Shown: positions 1 to 5,249, numbered from the stretch's first letter. The stretch is 5,249 bases of DNA from Hadesarchaea archaeon (GCA_023129675.1 JAGMBM010000118.1:1-5249); one strand, 5' to 3'. Program-made: numbers and translations. Notes: a model not told the origin generated them from the letters alone.

Positions 1-199
1 AATCATGCAAGCCGCGAATGGACTCGATATCGGACCCATGGGGTTGGGCGGACGGACGACAGTGCTAGGCGTGCACGTGGAGAAAGCCGCCTGCCACACC
101 GCGAGCCTTCCCGTCGCTGTTGCGCTCCAGTGTTGGGCTGCCAGACGAGCTCGTGCTAGGCTCATCAACGGCCGCCTGCAGGTGGAGGTGCCCCGATGA
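1..199 (+). CDS. Fumarate hydratase (class I, Fe-S) alpha subunit, 3' end only
   Basis: This is the C-terminal end of the alpha subunit of a two-subunit class I fumarase, which interconverts fumarate and malate with a [4Fe-4S] cluster. The frame is open from base 2 and stops with TGA at 197-199; the start lies outside the window. Visible family signatures are [10 protein letters not shown] followed by [13 protein letters not shown] and WAARRA. The His codon (95-97) and Cys codon (131-133) are 12 residues apart, the same spacing as the substrate-contacting His334 and cluster ligand Cys346 recalled for Leishmania fumarase, so the fragment should belong to a functional enzyme. The stop overlaps the beta-subunit start as ATGA, which suggests translational coupling. 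The closely related L-tartrate dehydratase alpha subunit cannot be excluded from this fragment, but fumarase is more likely. Confidence 0.93.
   Translation, partial: IMQAANGLDIGPMGLGGRTTVLGVHVEKAACHTASLPVAVALQCWAARRARARLINGRLQVEVPR
184..190 (+). promoter_or_regulatory. Shine-Dalgarno site of the beta subunit
   Basis: GGAGGTG lies inside the end of the alpha-subunit gene, five bases before the ATG at 196. It matches the core complement of the archaeal 16S rRNA 3' end very well. It decides the start: the next in-frame ATG at 277 would cut into conserved beta-subunit sequence. Confidence 0.85.
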
Positions 200-795
200 T
201 CAATCCCCCTGTCCTGACTCCCCGGTCCGGACACTCCGGTCCGAAATCGACCAACCTAAGCCCACCACTCAGCCCGATGGATGTCAAAAAACTGCGCGTC
301 GGCGAACTCGTAAAAATAAACGGGCAAATCGTGACAGCACGCGATAGGGCTTACGTCAGAGCGCTTGAACTCCTCCGTGCCGGTAAGCGTCTGCCCCTCG
401 ACCTCCGTGGTGCCGTTATCTATCACTGCGGCCCCATCGTCAGAAAGACCCCTCGCAGCTGGCAAATTTTATCGGCGGGGCCAACGACGAGCGCCCGCCT
501 CGACCGAATGCAGGCGGAATTTACCAGACGAACCGGCGTGAGGGCGCTTATAGGCAAGGGGGGGATTGACGAAGAGGTTGCCGTGGAGCTGGCTCGACTC
601 AGCTGCGTCTATCTAGCTTTCACGGGTGGTGCGGCGGTGCTCGCTGCCCAAGCGATCGAAAAGGTCGAAAGGGTGTTATGGCGGGACCTAGGTGCGGCGG
701 AGGCATTATGGGTATTGCAAGTTCGAGACTTTGGACCGCTCGTGGTGGCTATTGACACAAAAGGAAACAATCTTTACTTGCACAAAAAACAATAG
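196..795 (+). CDS. Fumarate hydratase (class I, Fe-S) beta subunit
   Basis: A 199-residue protein of the class I fumarase/tartrate dehydratase beta family; with the alpha subunit upstream it should form the cytoplasmic enzyme that hydrates fumarate to L-malate. Family landmarks in order: [17 protein letters not shown] (about residues 23-39), [10 protein letters not shown] (41-50), YHCGPIV (76-82), GPTTSAR (95-101), IGKGG (119-123), GGAAVLAA (144-151), and the C-terminal [14 protein letters not shown] (178-191). Thr97, Arg101 and Lys121 have the exact spacing (0, +4, +24) of the active-site residues Thr467, Arg471 and Lys491 recalled for Leishmania fumarase, so the active site looks intact. 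The start at 196 is backed by a strong Shine-Dalgarno site and the ATGA overlap. About 18 residues before the conserved region form an unusual Pro/Ser/Gly-rich N-terminal extension. Tartrate dehydratase specificity is the main alternative. Confidence 0.95.
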   Translation: MINPPVLTPRSGHSGPKSTNLSPPLSPMDVKKLRVGELVKINGQIVTARDRAYVRALELLRAGKRLPLDLRGAVIYHCGPIVRKTPRSWQILSAGPTTSARLDRMQAEFTRRTGVRALIGKGGIDEEVAVELARLSCVYLAFTGGAAVLAAQAIEKVERVLWRDLGAAEALWVLQVRDFGPLVVAIDTKGNNLYLHKKQ

Positions 796-840
796 AAAAA
801 AAAACAAAAAAGCCAAGGGGAGTGTTGGCGTTTTCCCCTT
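796..840 (-). terminator. Hairpin plus T-tract terminator of the surface-protein gene
   Basis: Read on the minus strand after the TAA stop, AAGGGGA (840-834) pairs with TCCCCTT (821-815) around a 12-base loop. An alternative, smaller hairpin pairs GCCAA (829-825) with TTGGC (816-812) around 8 bases. Both are followed at once by T6-G-T9 (811-796). Archaeal RNA polymerase stops at T-runs even without a stem, so the T-tract alone would suffice. The hairpin also lies downstream of the convergent fumarase gene, but that strand has only a four-base T-run (831-834). Confidence 0.75.
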
Positions 841-3733
841 AGCGCTTCCGGAATATCGCAATCGCAGCTAGTATCAACGCGACTATCACGATGATAATCG
901 CGTAAGTGGCCCATGGCGTGACCGTACGTGTTATCGTTACCGTCTTCACCGTGCTCCAGTTGCCCGCCACATCCTGAGCGCTCACCGAGATTGTGTTCGT
1001 CCCCTCGACCAGCTCAACTGCTCGGGTCAGCTTACCGACGTCCGAGAGCACGTTGGTTGCCGTGAGGGGTGCAGTCAGCGAGGTCGCGTCGATGCGTACC
1101 GTGAGTTCCGAATACTCCTCCCAGGTATCCTTGGTGACGGTCGCCTCCAAGATGATGCTCATCGCGTCCGTCGAGAGGCCGGACTCTGGGGCCGTTATCG
1201 CCACCGTCGGCTCGCTCCCGTCCACCAGGAGGTAGCCGTAGAGCACCTTAGAGCCTTCGTTACCTGCCTTGTCGACCGCTCTGAACTCGATCTTGGTGGT
1301 GGTTCCTGGCGTGGGCGCGACGATGACACTCCAAGCTCCGGTGGTGGCATCCGCAGTTGTCTCTAAAGCAGTTTGCTCGGCGCCGTTGAAGTAGACCTTG
1401 ATCTTCGCTCCTGCCTCTGCTGTGCCGGTGACGGTGCGCGAAGCGGTCTTGATTACCAATGGATTGTCAATGTCCACCGAGATTGCGGTGAGCGATGGTG
1501 TACCTGGCGCTGTGACGTCAATCTTGAACCTGGAGTGCGTGTTGTCCTTCTGGAGGTTGTCGCCCGCTTGCACAAAAATGTTGAACCACATCTCGCTCGG
1601 TAGTTCGTTGTCCAAAGGCCACTGGTTTTCCAAAGTAAATGACTTGAATGGATCGCTCGTTGGAAATGTTTTTGGCATCAGCGTAGCTAGCACGGCATTG
1701 TCGTTGTCCCGTCGTAGCTGAACTGTGTATCCTGAGTTGTCGGCAAAAGCGTAGGGGGTAGCATTCTCGACACCCAGCGTGGCGTCGGCTATGGTCAGGC
1801 TGATCAACGGCGTGTTGTCAGTGATAATTGCCCCGTCCGCTGGCGAGGTTATGCTGATGCTGGGCTTCGTCGCGTCGAGGGTGACGTTCTCGTTGTCCTC
1901 CATGCCCACATTGCCGGCTTTATCGATGTACTGGATACCTATCTCTTGGATCCCTTCGCTCAACGTTATCGTCTTGCTGTAGTAGCCCGATGCTGGGGTG
2001 ATAATGTCCGAGACCGTGGTTCCAACGCGGATCTTGACGGTCATATCTTTCTGAACCACCAAAGATCCCGCGAAGTTGTCCTGAGCGATATTCTCGATGA
2101 ACCAATTGGCCTGTTTTGTCTGTATTCCCGGAGCAAGGGTAGTGGCCGCGTCGGTTGGGAATCCTGTGATTTGCGTGACGTTTGGCGTGGGCGGCTTCAA
2201 TCTGTCCACGCCGAATGTACCTGTGTTATCAACGCCGGCGTTGCCGACCAAGTCCTCGAACTGCGAGCCTATGACGTAAATCGTTGCTGTGCCATCGCGC
2301 TGCGTGTTGTCGCCCGTCGTATAGGTGCCAGTCCAAACCCTGTTTTCGGCGTCCGGAGTCATTGTTATCTGGGTGTTCTCGGGAGCGTTGTTCTCGGCCA
2401 CCATCACGTTCTCAAGCTTTGCGAGTTTCTCGCTTGCCGTAAGTGTGATAGTCACATCTAGGTTCTCCCCGATCCACGAGGGAGACGCAACTATGGTCAC
2501 AGTTGGCGAGGCATTGTCGATTGTCAGGGTGATTTCTTTTTGAGCACTCAGGCCCGTAGTATCGGTTGTCTTCACGTATATCGTGTAATCTCCGCCAGCA
2601 GAGGGTGTTGTCACTGCGAACGGGAAGGCGAGCGACGCACCGCTTGCGATCCCCACGTTGTTTTCCCATTCCACGTAGGTGCCAGGTGGGGCAGTGCTAG
2701 AAGCAGCGACGGACTGACTCCAATTTATCGGATCATTTTCCGTTGCGGTTGCAGTAGCTGGGGTCATCTTCACGTTCTCGTCTACCGCCCTGACGACCTT
2801 TGTGTTATCCCACACGTCCACAGTAGCAGCCACTGCCAGCTTGAGAACCGTGCCTGCTGGGTAAATGATGTTTTCTGTAATCGCTGAGTCCACAACTAAG
2901 ACATTGTCGTTAGCGCTGACCGTATATATCGTGTTTGTGGTCGCCCCCGCAAGTGCCACAAAAATCCGGCCAATGTTATCAGCTTCTGGATTAATCGTGT
3001 TGTCGGCGTTAAGGGTTGCGACCCTTTCCTCCTGCATCCTAATCTCGGTATCGGCACCAAGGCTAGCGGTAGTCGCACTAACTAGAGCGACTAGGGTGTT
3101 TTCCGGTAACCTGACCATGTTGTCGGTGCCTCGCACTACCCGCGTTTCGGTCAGAAGCCTAGCCGTGCCATACGCGGAGTTCAGAGTTATCTGTATGTCT
3201 GCAGCCACGTTTTCGTTTTCTGCAGCAGCGATACTGTTCTCGAAGTCCCCCACAGCCGTCACGCTACCGGTACCGATATCCTTGACGAAGTTTTCAATCT
3301 TGGCACTAAGGTTTTCGTTAAGTACCCCAGTTACGGCCGTCACGGGCACCCAGCGGATTGTGGTCCCCTTTGGGATGATCACGGGGGTACCTCCTGGGGC
3401 CTTTAAAGTGGCGCCAACGTCCAGCTCTATAAGCGTCCCCGCTTTGAGCGTTACGACATTGTCCTCTAGGGTCACTTCATTATCCTTGGGTATCTTCATT
3501 ACCGGTGCAAAGGCCGTGAACCCAGAGGGAACGACTATCCAGACGTTGTCGATCACATCGGGGCCCGCATTCTGAACTGTTATGGTACGCACCATCGTTG
3601 TGTTGGCCTTAACCGTGTCATCATCAATGCTTACCGTTGTGGTATGGGTTGCGCTAACGTTAGTTGTCGATATCGCAAATGCCATTGAAGTTATCATTAA
3701 GACTGCGATCACTATTGCTAATTTCTCTTTCAC
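839..3733 (-). CDS. Large Ig-like-domain surface protein with C-terminal membrane anchor (S-layer/adhesin type)
   Basis: A 964-residue exported protein probably displayed on the cell surface. Residues 1-28 are a signal peptide: basic MKEK, a hydrophobic core to about Ala20, cleavage near Ala20 or Ala28. Residues 30-130 resemble a CARDB/DUF11-like beta domain. Residues 85-330 are beta-rich with a recurring motif such as LKAGTLIEL, IPKGTTIRW, LPENTLVAL and YPAGTVLKL. From about 340 several Ig-like domains follow, ending in joints such as IDNASPTVTI (405-414) and LDATKPSISI (619-628); the last two (about 745-838 and 842-938) are typical bacterial-type Ig repeats (RTVTGTAEAGAKIKVY; EGTNTISVSAQDVAGN). 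Residues 941-960 form one transmembrane helix followed by a basic RKR tail, so the body faces outside. Eight N-x-S/T sequons lie after the signal peptide (44, 141, 337, 407, 518, 616, 657, 925). Translation starts at GTG, directly preceded by an in-frame TAG. No catalytic motif was seen, so the role (S-layer, adhesin, scaffold) is inference. Asn shows an extreme bias to follow Asp/Glu. Confidence 0.9.
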   Translation of the reverse strand: MKEKLAIVIAVLMITSMAFAISTTNVSATHTTTVSIDDDTVKANTTMVRTITVQNAGPDVIDNVWIVVPSGFTAFAPVMKIPKDNEVTLEDNVVTLKAGTLIELDVGATLKAPGGTPVIIPKGTTIRWVPVTAVTGVLNENLSAKIENFVKDIGTGSVTAVGDFENSIAAAENENVAADIQITLNSAYGTARLLTETRVVRGTDNMVRLPENTLVALVSATTASLGADTEIRMQEERVATLNADNTINPEADNIGRIFVALAGATTNTIYTVSANDNVLVVDSAITENIIYPAGTVLKLAVAATVDVWDNTKVVRAVDENVKMTPATATATENDPINWSQSVAASSTAPPGTYVEWENNVGIASGASLAFPFAVTTPSAGGDYTIYVKTTDTTGLSAQKEITLTIDNASPTVTIVASPSWIGENLDVTITLTASEKLAKLENVMVAENNAPENTQITMTPDAENRVWTGTYTTGDNTQRDGTATIYVIGSQFEDLVGNAGVDNTGTFGVDRLKPPTPNVTQITGFPTDAATTLAPGIQTKQANWFIENIAQDNFAGSLVVQKDMTVKIRVGTTVSDIITPASGYYSKTITLSEGIQEIGIQYIDKAGNVGMEDNENVTLDATKPSISITSPADGAIITDNTPLISLTIADATLGVENATPYAFADNSGYTVQLRRDNDNAVLATLMPKTFPTSDPFKSFTLENQWPLDNELPSEMWFNIFVQAGDNLQKDNTHSRFKIDVTAPGTPSLTAISVDIDNPLVIKTASRTVTGTAEAGAKIKVYFNGAEQTALETTADATTGAWSVIVAPTPGTTTKIEFRAVDKAGNEGSKVLYGYLLVDGSEPTVAITAPESGLSTDAMSIILEATVTKDTWEEYSELTVRIDATSLTAPLTATNVLSDVGKLTRAVELVEGTNTISVSAQDVAGNWSTVKTVTITRTVTPWATYAIIIVIVALILAAIAIFRKR

Positions 3734-3741
3734 CTATCCAA

Positions 3742-3745
3742 CTCC
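3742..3745 (-). promoter_or_regulatory. Shine-Dalgarno site of the surface-protein gene
   Basis: On the minus strand, AAAAAAGGAG is followed by eight bases and then the GTG at 3733-3731. The in-frame TAG right before this GTG rules out any earlier start, and a later start at Met13 or Met17 would destroy the signal peptide. Confidence 0.75.
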
Positions 3746-3778
3746 TTTTTTATTGCGAGCTGAACTCTTCAATGGCCC

Positions 3779-3794
3779 CTATTTAAGAGTTTCG
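3779..3794 (-). promoter_or_regulatory. TATA box and BRE of the surface-protein gene
   Basis: The minus strand reads CGAAACTCTTAAATAG: a BRE-like purine stretch (GAAAC) next to TTAAATA at 3786-3780. The usual 25-27 base distance puts the transcription start near 3757 and gives a leader of about 24 bases, enough for the Shine-Dalgarno site at 3742-3745. Confidence 0.65.
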
Positions 3795-3820
3795 AGCCTT
3801 AAAAATCCCCCAACCTCAAA

Positions 3821-3837
3821 GAAAAAGCTTTAAATAG
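3821..3837 (+). promoter_or_regulatory. Plus-strand TATA/BRE element, possible promoter with no known gene
   Basis: GAAAAAGCTTTAAATAG on the plus strand is a close match to an archaeal promoter: purine-rich BRE (GAAAAAG) directly before TTTAAATA (3829-3836). It would start transcription near 3859, away from the surface-protein gene. AT-rich DNA gives such matches by chance. The opposite strand (TATTTAAAG) could also serve as a distal promoter for the surface-protein gene. Confidence 0.4.
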
Positions 3838-3849
3838 CTCTGATGATTA

Positions 3850-3876
3850 CGTTGAACGTTAATGTTAACTTCGACG
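3850..3876. repeat. Imperfect inverted repeat, operator-like
   Basis: The left arm CGTTGAACGTTAA (3850-3862) pairs with the right arm TTAACTTCGACG (3865-3876) around a two-base centre, with one unpaired C and one G-T mismatch. It sits over the expected start site of the plus-strand TATA element (about 3859), where a dimeric repressor or an RNA hairpin could act. No known operator is recognised. Confidence 0.4.
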
Positions 3877-3939
3877 ATTGACGTGGCACATCAGTACGTT
3901 ATGATGACCTGTTTTCAACTTATGTGTACTTTGGATTGA
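3862..3939 (+). CDS. Possible leaderless micro-ORF (25 residues), speculative
   Basis: An ATG at 3862 opens a 25-codon frame ending in TGA. It lies only about three bases from the start site predicted from the plus-strand TATA element, so a transcript would be nearly leaderless, a common arrangement in archaea. The peptide starts MLTSTIDVAHQYVMM and has two Cys residues (positions 17 and 22, Cys-x4-Cys); it has no recognisable family, signal peptide or membrane segment. Frames of this length occur often by chance, and the ATG is inside the inverted repeat. Listed only because of the promoter position. Confidence 0.15.
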   Translation: MLTSTIDVAHQYVMMTCFQLMCTLD

Positions 3940-3943
3940 TTAT

Positions 3944-4060
3944 CTAGAGAAAAGGTGGGTCATAGTTGGGAACACCGTCGACCAAACCCCCAACGTGGAC
4001 TATATCATTCGCTCCGCTTATTTCAACCTTACGGGCTTGATCAGAGATTTTATGGCTTGA
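3944..4060 (-). other. Open stretch downstream of the HEPN gene, possible gene remnant
   Basis: After the HEPN stop codon (TAA, 4063-4061) the same minus-strand frame stays open for 38 codons to a TAG at 3946-3944. The second half, with VEISGANDIVHVGGLVDG and then VPNYDPPFL, looks protein-like and lacks any ATG or GTG start. It could be the tail of a decayed gene or an extended form of the HEPN protein, or it could be chance: an open run of this length is not statistically remarkable. No family is recognised. Confidence 0.18.
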
Positions 4061-4558
4061 TTATCTCCTGCCCCTCGACCATCCCTCGGCGCTCTTCGCC
4101 CTGGGTCCGTCCATGTGTTTCGCGGCCTCGCTCATCGTTAGCTCTGCTACGAGTTTTTTCATCCTGCTCAAAAATTCATCCGCAATTCCTATATTCACCT
4201 CAGCCCGCTCCTTGGAATATTCGAGCCGATATTCGGCATCTTCCCTCGACTCCATGCACGCTTCAAAATCGAGGGTGTACTTCGCCTCCAATTTGCCCTG
4301 TTTCTCGAGCTCCCTCAAGACGGCGCTTATCGCGAAGTGTGCCTTCTCCTGATAACCTAACGAATAGAGAACTGCCCTTGCGGCGTGAAATATTGAGTAG
4401 TAGCTCTTCACCGTCGCCCATTTCGCATCCCCCCGCTTCAGATCGTGACGCGCTGCCCCCAAGTCGTATTTCGCGCCGGCCAGCTCCTTTCGGACGAGCT
4501 CCTGATCTACCTCGACCCGCCTGAGAAAACCCTTCTCCACACATTCCTTGACGTCCAT
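4061..4558 (-). CDS. HEPN domain protein (UPF0332-like), probable toxin of an MNT/HEPN pair
   Basis: A 165-residue, mainly alpha-helical HEPN protein of the UPF0332 type. Recognised features are the helix KWATVKSYYSIFHAARAVLY (46-65), AHFAISAVLRELEKQGKL (73-90), the conserved SREDAEY (104-110), and a last helix ADEFLSRMKKLVAEL (126-140), then a basic tail. In related pairs the HEPN protein is an RNase-type toxin held in check by the nucleotidyltransferase partner, which AMPylates it; transfer of this to the present protein is inference. The canonical HEPN Rx4-6H motif is missing: the equivalent site reads R105-x4-Y110, as in other UPF0332 members from memory. The start at 4558 shares one base with the upstream stop (TGATG), giving tight coupling. 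The frame continues 24 codons upstream to 4630, but that part lies inside the partner gene and is not HEPN sequence. Alternative: a non-toxic HEPN accessory protein. Confidence 0.85.
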   Translation of the reverse strand: MDVKECVEKGFLRRVEVDQELVRKELAGAKYDLGAARHDLKRGDAKWATVKSYYSIFHAARAVLYSLGYQEKAHFAISAVLRELEKQGKLEAKYTLDFEACMESREDAEYRLEYSKERAEVNIGIADEFLSRMKKLVAELTMSEAAKHMDGPRAKSAEGWSRGRR

Positions 4559-5097
4559 CACACCAACCTGATTTTGTCCCGCTCCACCCTCTCGAAAAAT
4601 GCCGGGTCTTTTTTGACCATCTGGCTCCATTCGAACTTGGAGAAAACCTGTGGCCTCACCCTTCTCCCAACCTTCCTAGAAAACAACTGCACGCGCCTCG
4701 CGACCTCCCGCGGCTTCGCCTTGCCGAGAATCAGCAGGTCCACATCGCTACCCTCCACATCCTCTCCTCTTGCAACTGAACCATAGAGATAGACTTCGAC
4801 ATCGAGCTCTCCGAGCTCCCCCGCTAAGGGGAGAAATGCGCTGACGTTTATCAAGATCCGCAGGTGTTTCACAAACGGGTCCCCGCTTTTCAGGCTGTAA
4901 ATGCGTAGCCGCCCACGCGTATTTTTGGTGAGGATGCCCATTTTAACGAATTTGTTCAACCAGTTGATGAGGCCAGCTTTGGCAGCTTTGGTCCCCTCCT
5001 GAATCTCTTTGAGATAGAATTCGCGTGAGGGGTTATCGATGAAAAATCTCAAGATTGCAGCAGGCGTTTTTTTCATTAGTCCAAACATTTGAACCAC
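4558..5097 (-). CDS. Winged-helix plus minimal nucleotidyltransferase (MNT), probable antitoxin partner of HEPN
   Basis: A 179-residue protein with two parts. Residues 10-70 form a winged helix-turn-helix (AAILRFFIDNPSREFYLKEI, then GLINWLNKFVKMGIL and a wing RGRLRIYSL), suggesting DNA binding and perhaps self-regulation. Residues 98-179 are a minimal nucleotidyltransferase with YGSVARGEDVEGSDVDLL (104-121): Gly106, Ser107, then Asp118 and Asp120 as metal ligands. The end, RRVRPQVFSKFEW (145-157) to FFERVERDKIRLV, is typical of archaeal wHTH-NTase proteins. The third acidic residue expected in the following strand is not evident. MNT antitoxins use ATP to modify their HEPN toxin; here the HEPN gene follows with a one-base overlap, supporting such a pair. 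The start is GTG at 5097; ATG at 5088 or 5076 is possible, because no Shine-Dalgarno site is visible and the predicted transcript start is very close. Confidence 0.88.
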   Translation of the reverse strand: MVQMFGLMKKTPAAILRFFIDNPSREFYLKEIQEGTKAAKAGLINWLNKFVKMGILTKNTRGRLRIYSLKSGDPFVKHLRILINVSAFLPLAGELGELDVEVYLYGSVARGEDVEGSDVDLLILGKAKPREVARRVQLFSRKVGRRVRPQVFSKFEWSQMVKKDPAFFERVERDKIRLV

Positions 5098-5120
5098 TTA
5101 GTTCAGTTTTTTAGTATAAG

Positions 5121-5142
5121 TCTATTTATTAATACTTTTTGG
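5121..5142 (-). promoter_or_regulatory. TATA box and BRE of the MNT/HEPN operon
   Basis: The minus strand reads CCAAAAAG (BRE-like, 5142-5135) followed by TATTAATAAATAG (5134-5122). The expected start site is about 5101, giving a leader of only a few bases before the GTG at 5097, which fits the absence of a Shine-Dalgarno site and a leaderless mRNA. Confidence 0.55.
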
Positions 5143-5144
5143 TT

Positions 5145-5153
5145 CAAAAAATT
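5145..5153 (-). terminator. T-run, possible terminator of an upstream minus-strand gene
   Basis: On the minus strand AATTTTTTG lies four bases after a possible TAG stop (5160-5158) and just before the MNT promoter. A run of six T is enough for archaeal termination, but no hairpin precedes it and the upstream gene is itself uncertain. Confidence 0.3.
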
Positions 5154-5157
5154 GTAC

Positions 5158-5249
5158 CTATCGCTTCCTCGCCCGTCTGCGCTTTTGTCCAAGACGCCGC
5201 CTTCGCCTCCCGGCGTGCAACCGCCCCCTCAAAAACACCCACGCAACTC
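5158..5249 (-). CDS. Possible C-terminal tail of a minus-strand gene (partial)
   Basis: One minus-strand frame is open from the window edge to TAG at 5160-5158 and encodes about 29 residues: a hydrophobic VAWVFL followed by a very basic Arg/Lys-rich tail ending RRRARKR. GC content rises sharply here compared with the promoter next to it, and codon third positions are mostly G or C, as in coding sequence. A second minus-strand frame (to a TGA at 5146-5144) and a plus-strand frame are also open, so the choice is uncertain. No family can be named. Confidence 0.3.
   Translation of the reverse strand, partial: VAWVFLRGRLHAGRRRRRLGQKRRRARKR

Noticed and set aside
120..347. A plus-strand open frame overlapping the fumarase subunit junction
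   Set aside because: It is out of frame with both recognised subunits and gives a low-complexity Arg/Lys/Thr tail.
2865..3575. A 236-codon plus-strand open frame opposite the surface-protein gene
   Set aside because: It lies entirely inside the 964-codon minus-strand gene, is Ser/Val/Thr-rich as expected from the complement of that gene, and has no promoter or Shine-Dalgarno site. Other plus-strand frames in 993-2887 are rejected for the same reason.
3840..3907. C/D box guide RNA (TGATGA at 3841-3846 and a perfect ATGATGA box C at 3901-3907)
   Set aside because: No CTGA D or D' boxes occur at suitable distances, and the first box lacks the leading purine.
3936..4066. Ten-base direct repeat TTGATTATCT at 3936-3945 and 4057-4066
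   Set aside because: A single short AT-rich pair 121 bases apart with no mobile element between; likely chance.
3955..4524. A 189-codon plus-strand open frame opposite the HEPN gene
   Set aside because: Its product is a Pro/Ser/Arg-rich string with no domain, while the opposite strand encodes a recognisable HEPN protein. It is a shadow frame.
4559..4630. A 24-codon upstream extension of the HEPN frame
   Set aside because: It overlaps the end of the nucleotidyltransferase gene, encodes no helix typical of HEPN, and the ATG at 4558 is placed for stop/start coupling.
1..5249. tRNA, rRNA, CRISPR array, insertion sequence or attachment site
   Set aside because: I saw no cloverleaf, rRNA motif, regularly spaced repeat, transposase motif or terminal inverted repeat anywhere in the window.

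Overview
The window looks archaeal. Promoter-like sequences are TATA boxes with purine-rich BRE elements, Shine-Dalgarno sites are GGAG/GGAGGTG, and the longest gene encodes a large signal-peptide-bearing surface protein with a C-terminal membrane anchor. A two-subunit class I fumarase and an MNT/HEPN gene pair are both common in archaea. Genes are moderately GC-rich and separated by AT-rich promoters. An uncultured, possibly thermophilic archaeon is the best guess; no lineage can be fixed from this sequence alone.

Layout. (1) Positions 1-795, plus strand: the 3' end of the alpha subunit and the complete beta subunit of an iron-sulfur (class I) fumarate hydratase, joined by an ATGA stop/start overlap. 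All the active-site residues expected in these parts are present. (2) Positions 796-838: a short convergent gap with a hairpin and T-tracts that read as a terminator for the minus-strand gene. (3) Positions 839-3733, minus strand: a 964-residue surface protein made of Ig-like beta domains, probably an S-layer or adhesin-type protein. (4) Positions 3734-4060: a 327-base intergenic region holding the surface-protein promoter, a second TATA-like element facing the other way with an operator-like inverted repeat at its expected start site, a possible leaderless micro-ORF, and an open stretch downstream of the HEPN gene. (5) Positions 4061-5097, minus strand: a winged-helix/nucleotidyltransferase gene followed by a HEPN (UPF0332-like) gene sharing one base with it, read as a toxin-antitoxin-type operon with its own promoter. 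(6) Positions 5140-5249: a T-run and what may be the basic C-terminal tail of another minus-strand gene.

The fumarase genes belong to central carbon metabolism (malate/fumarate interconversion). The surface protein and the MNT/HEPN pair are independent units; nothing shows a functional link between the three modules. The most unusual signal is in the surface protein: by hand count 40 of its 62 asparagines directly follow Asp or Glu, all within residues 63-757, and they seem to occupy positions where glycine would be expected. The C-terminal 207 residues contain none.
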